NCBI GenBank assembly: GCA_002507205.1
Contig: DAZF01000005.1
Location: 43,384-49,977, forward strand
Direction: 5' to 3'
Length of the DNA stretch: 6,594 nt
Source: Methanolobus sp. UBA32
GTDB lineage: Archaea; Halobacteriota; Methanosarcinia; Methanosarcinales; Methanosarcinaceae
Shown: in pieces, positions 6,299-6,594 of the stretch
Numbering within the stretch: position 1 is the stretch's first letter
Layout: each line of letters starts with the position of its first letter
Notes under the pieces: generated by a model
Told to the model about the DNA's origin: nothing
Databases searched by the model: none
Seen by the model: only the letters and a program-made list of their open reading frames with translations
Translations under genes and position numbers: made by a program

Positions 6299-6530
6299 TT
6301 GAACAAGAGAGAAACAGTTCATTAAAATATCTTATGCTATATAGGTGCTTTTGAGTATATTATTAAACTAATATAAAAAATAGAACGTATGCAAAACCAT
6401 ATAGAATAATCATTCACTCATGATAGGATCACTTATTGAAACATCGCCATAAGCATGCATAATCAGAAGAAGATAACATTATGAATTAATAGAAAACAAA
6501 CAAAGATAAGAACAACAAATGGATTAGTTG

Positions 6531-6558
6531 TAGAAAAAGTCAGTTAGAAAAAGTTAGT
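6531..6558 (+). repeat. Tandem repeat of two 14-bp units
   Basis: TAGAAAAAGTCAGT (6531-6544) is followed directly by TAGAAAAAGTTAGT (6545-6558), with a single mismatch. It sits just before the ATG at 6562. It could be a slipped-strand duplication or a pair of protein-binding sites. Confidence 0.6.
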
Positions 6559-6561
6559 TTT

Positions 6562-6594
6562 ATGAGTGAGCTGGCAGCGATCCAGAGTTCCCGA
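6562..6594 (+). CDS. Possible start of a further gene, cut by the window edge
   Basis: An ATG opens a frame of 11 codons (MSELAAIQSSR) to the end of the window. Base composition becomes clearly more GC-rich here than in the preceding 280 bp, as expected on entering coding DNA. There is no recognisable ribosome binding site. The same bases could equally be the 3' end of a minus-strand gene: one reverse frame reads ELWIAASSLIKLTFSN then stop at about 6541. The product is not recognised. Confidence 0.2.
   Translation, partial: MSELAAIQSSR

Larger units (their letters stand above)
6250..6594. other. AT-rich intergenic region at the right edge
   Basis: No convincing gene is seen between the transporter stop and about 6561. 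The stretch is AT-rich with several TATA-like words (for example TATATAG near 6340 and AATATAAAAAAT near 6369), which could form a promoter for a gene to the right. It also holds the hairpin at 6272-6298 and a short tandem repeat at 6531-6558. Confidence 0.5.

Noticed and set aside
6414..6569. TCACTCAT (6414-6421) and ATGAGTGA (6562-6569) as ends of a mobile element
   Set aside because: Only 8 bp match, about 140 bp apart, with no transposase and no target duplication; expected by chance in AT-rich DNA.

Overview
The window looks like a chromosomal segment from a methanogenic archaeon of the Methanosarcinaceae, most likely a marine or moderately halophilic methylotrophic genus such as Methanolobus, Methanococcoides or Methanohalophilus. 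The genus is inference. The reasons are AT-rich intergenic DNA with archaeal TATA boxes of the TTTATATA type, ribosome binding sites matching GGAGGTGAT, an Ota/OpuA-type betaine transporter, and a very acidic secreted lipoprotein. TGA ends three of the four intact genes, so it is a normal stop here.

Left half (about 150-3240): a three-gene operon for a glycine betaine ABC importer of the OpuA/Ota type. It encodes an ATPase with C-terminal tandem CBS domains (231-1439), a permease (1426-2259, overlapping the ATPase gene by 14 bp) and a lipoprotein substrate-binding protein (2323-3210). A TATA box lies at 158-165, a small hairpin with a T-run sits between permease and binding protein, and a clear terminator at 3200-3233 has the last stop codon in its loop. 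The ATPase gene has no in-frame ATG, GTG or TTG at its homologous N-terminus. It appears to start at ATT (231), placed 7 nt after a GAGG ribosome binding site.

Middle (3242-4675, minus strand): a stand-alone flavoprotein disulfide reductase of the dihydrolipoamide dehydrogenase type, convergent with the betaine operon. No 2-oxoacid dehydrogenase genes lie nearby. Its upstream region (4676-4869) is shared with the divergent transporter gene and holds three separate inverted repeats.

Right half (4870-6249): a sodium-dependent transporter of the NSS/SNF family, complete in length and sequence except for one in-frame TGA at codon 93, where relatives are expected to have Trp (TGG). It is either a very young pseudogene, a sequence error or a case of stop readthrough. 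The last 345 bp is AT-rich intergenic DNA with a hairpin, a 2 x 14-bp tandem repeat and a possible start of another gene at the very edge.

Together the window is about solute import: betaine uptake driven by ATP for osmotic balance, and a Na+-driven carrier, probably for an amino acid. The reductase between them has no obvious functional link. I saw no CRISPR, RNA gene, insertion sequence or defence system.
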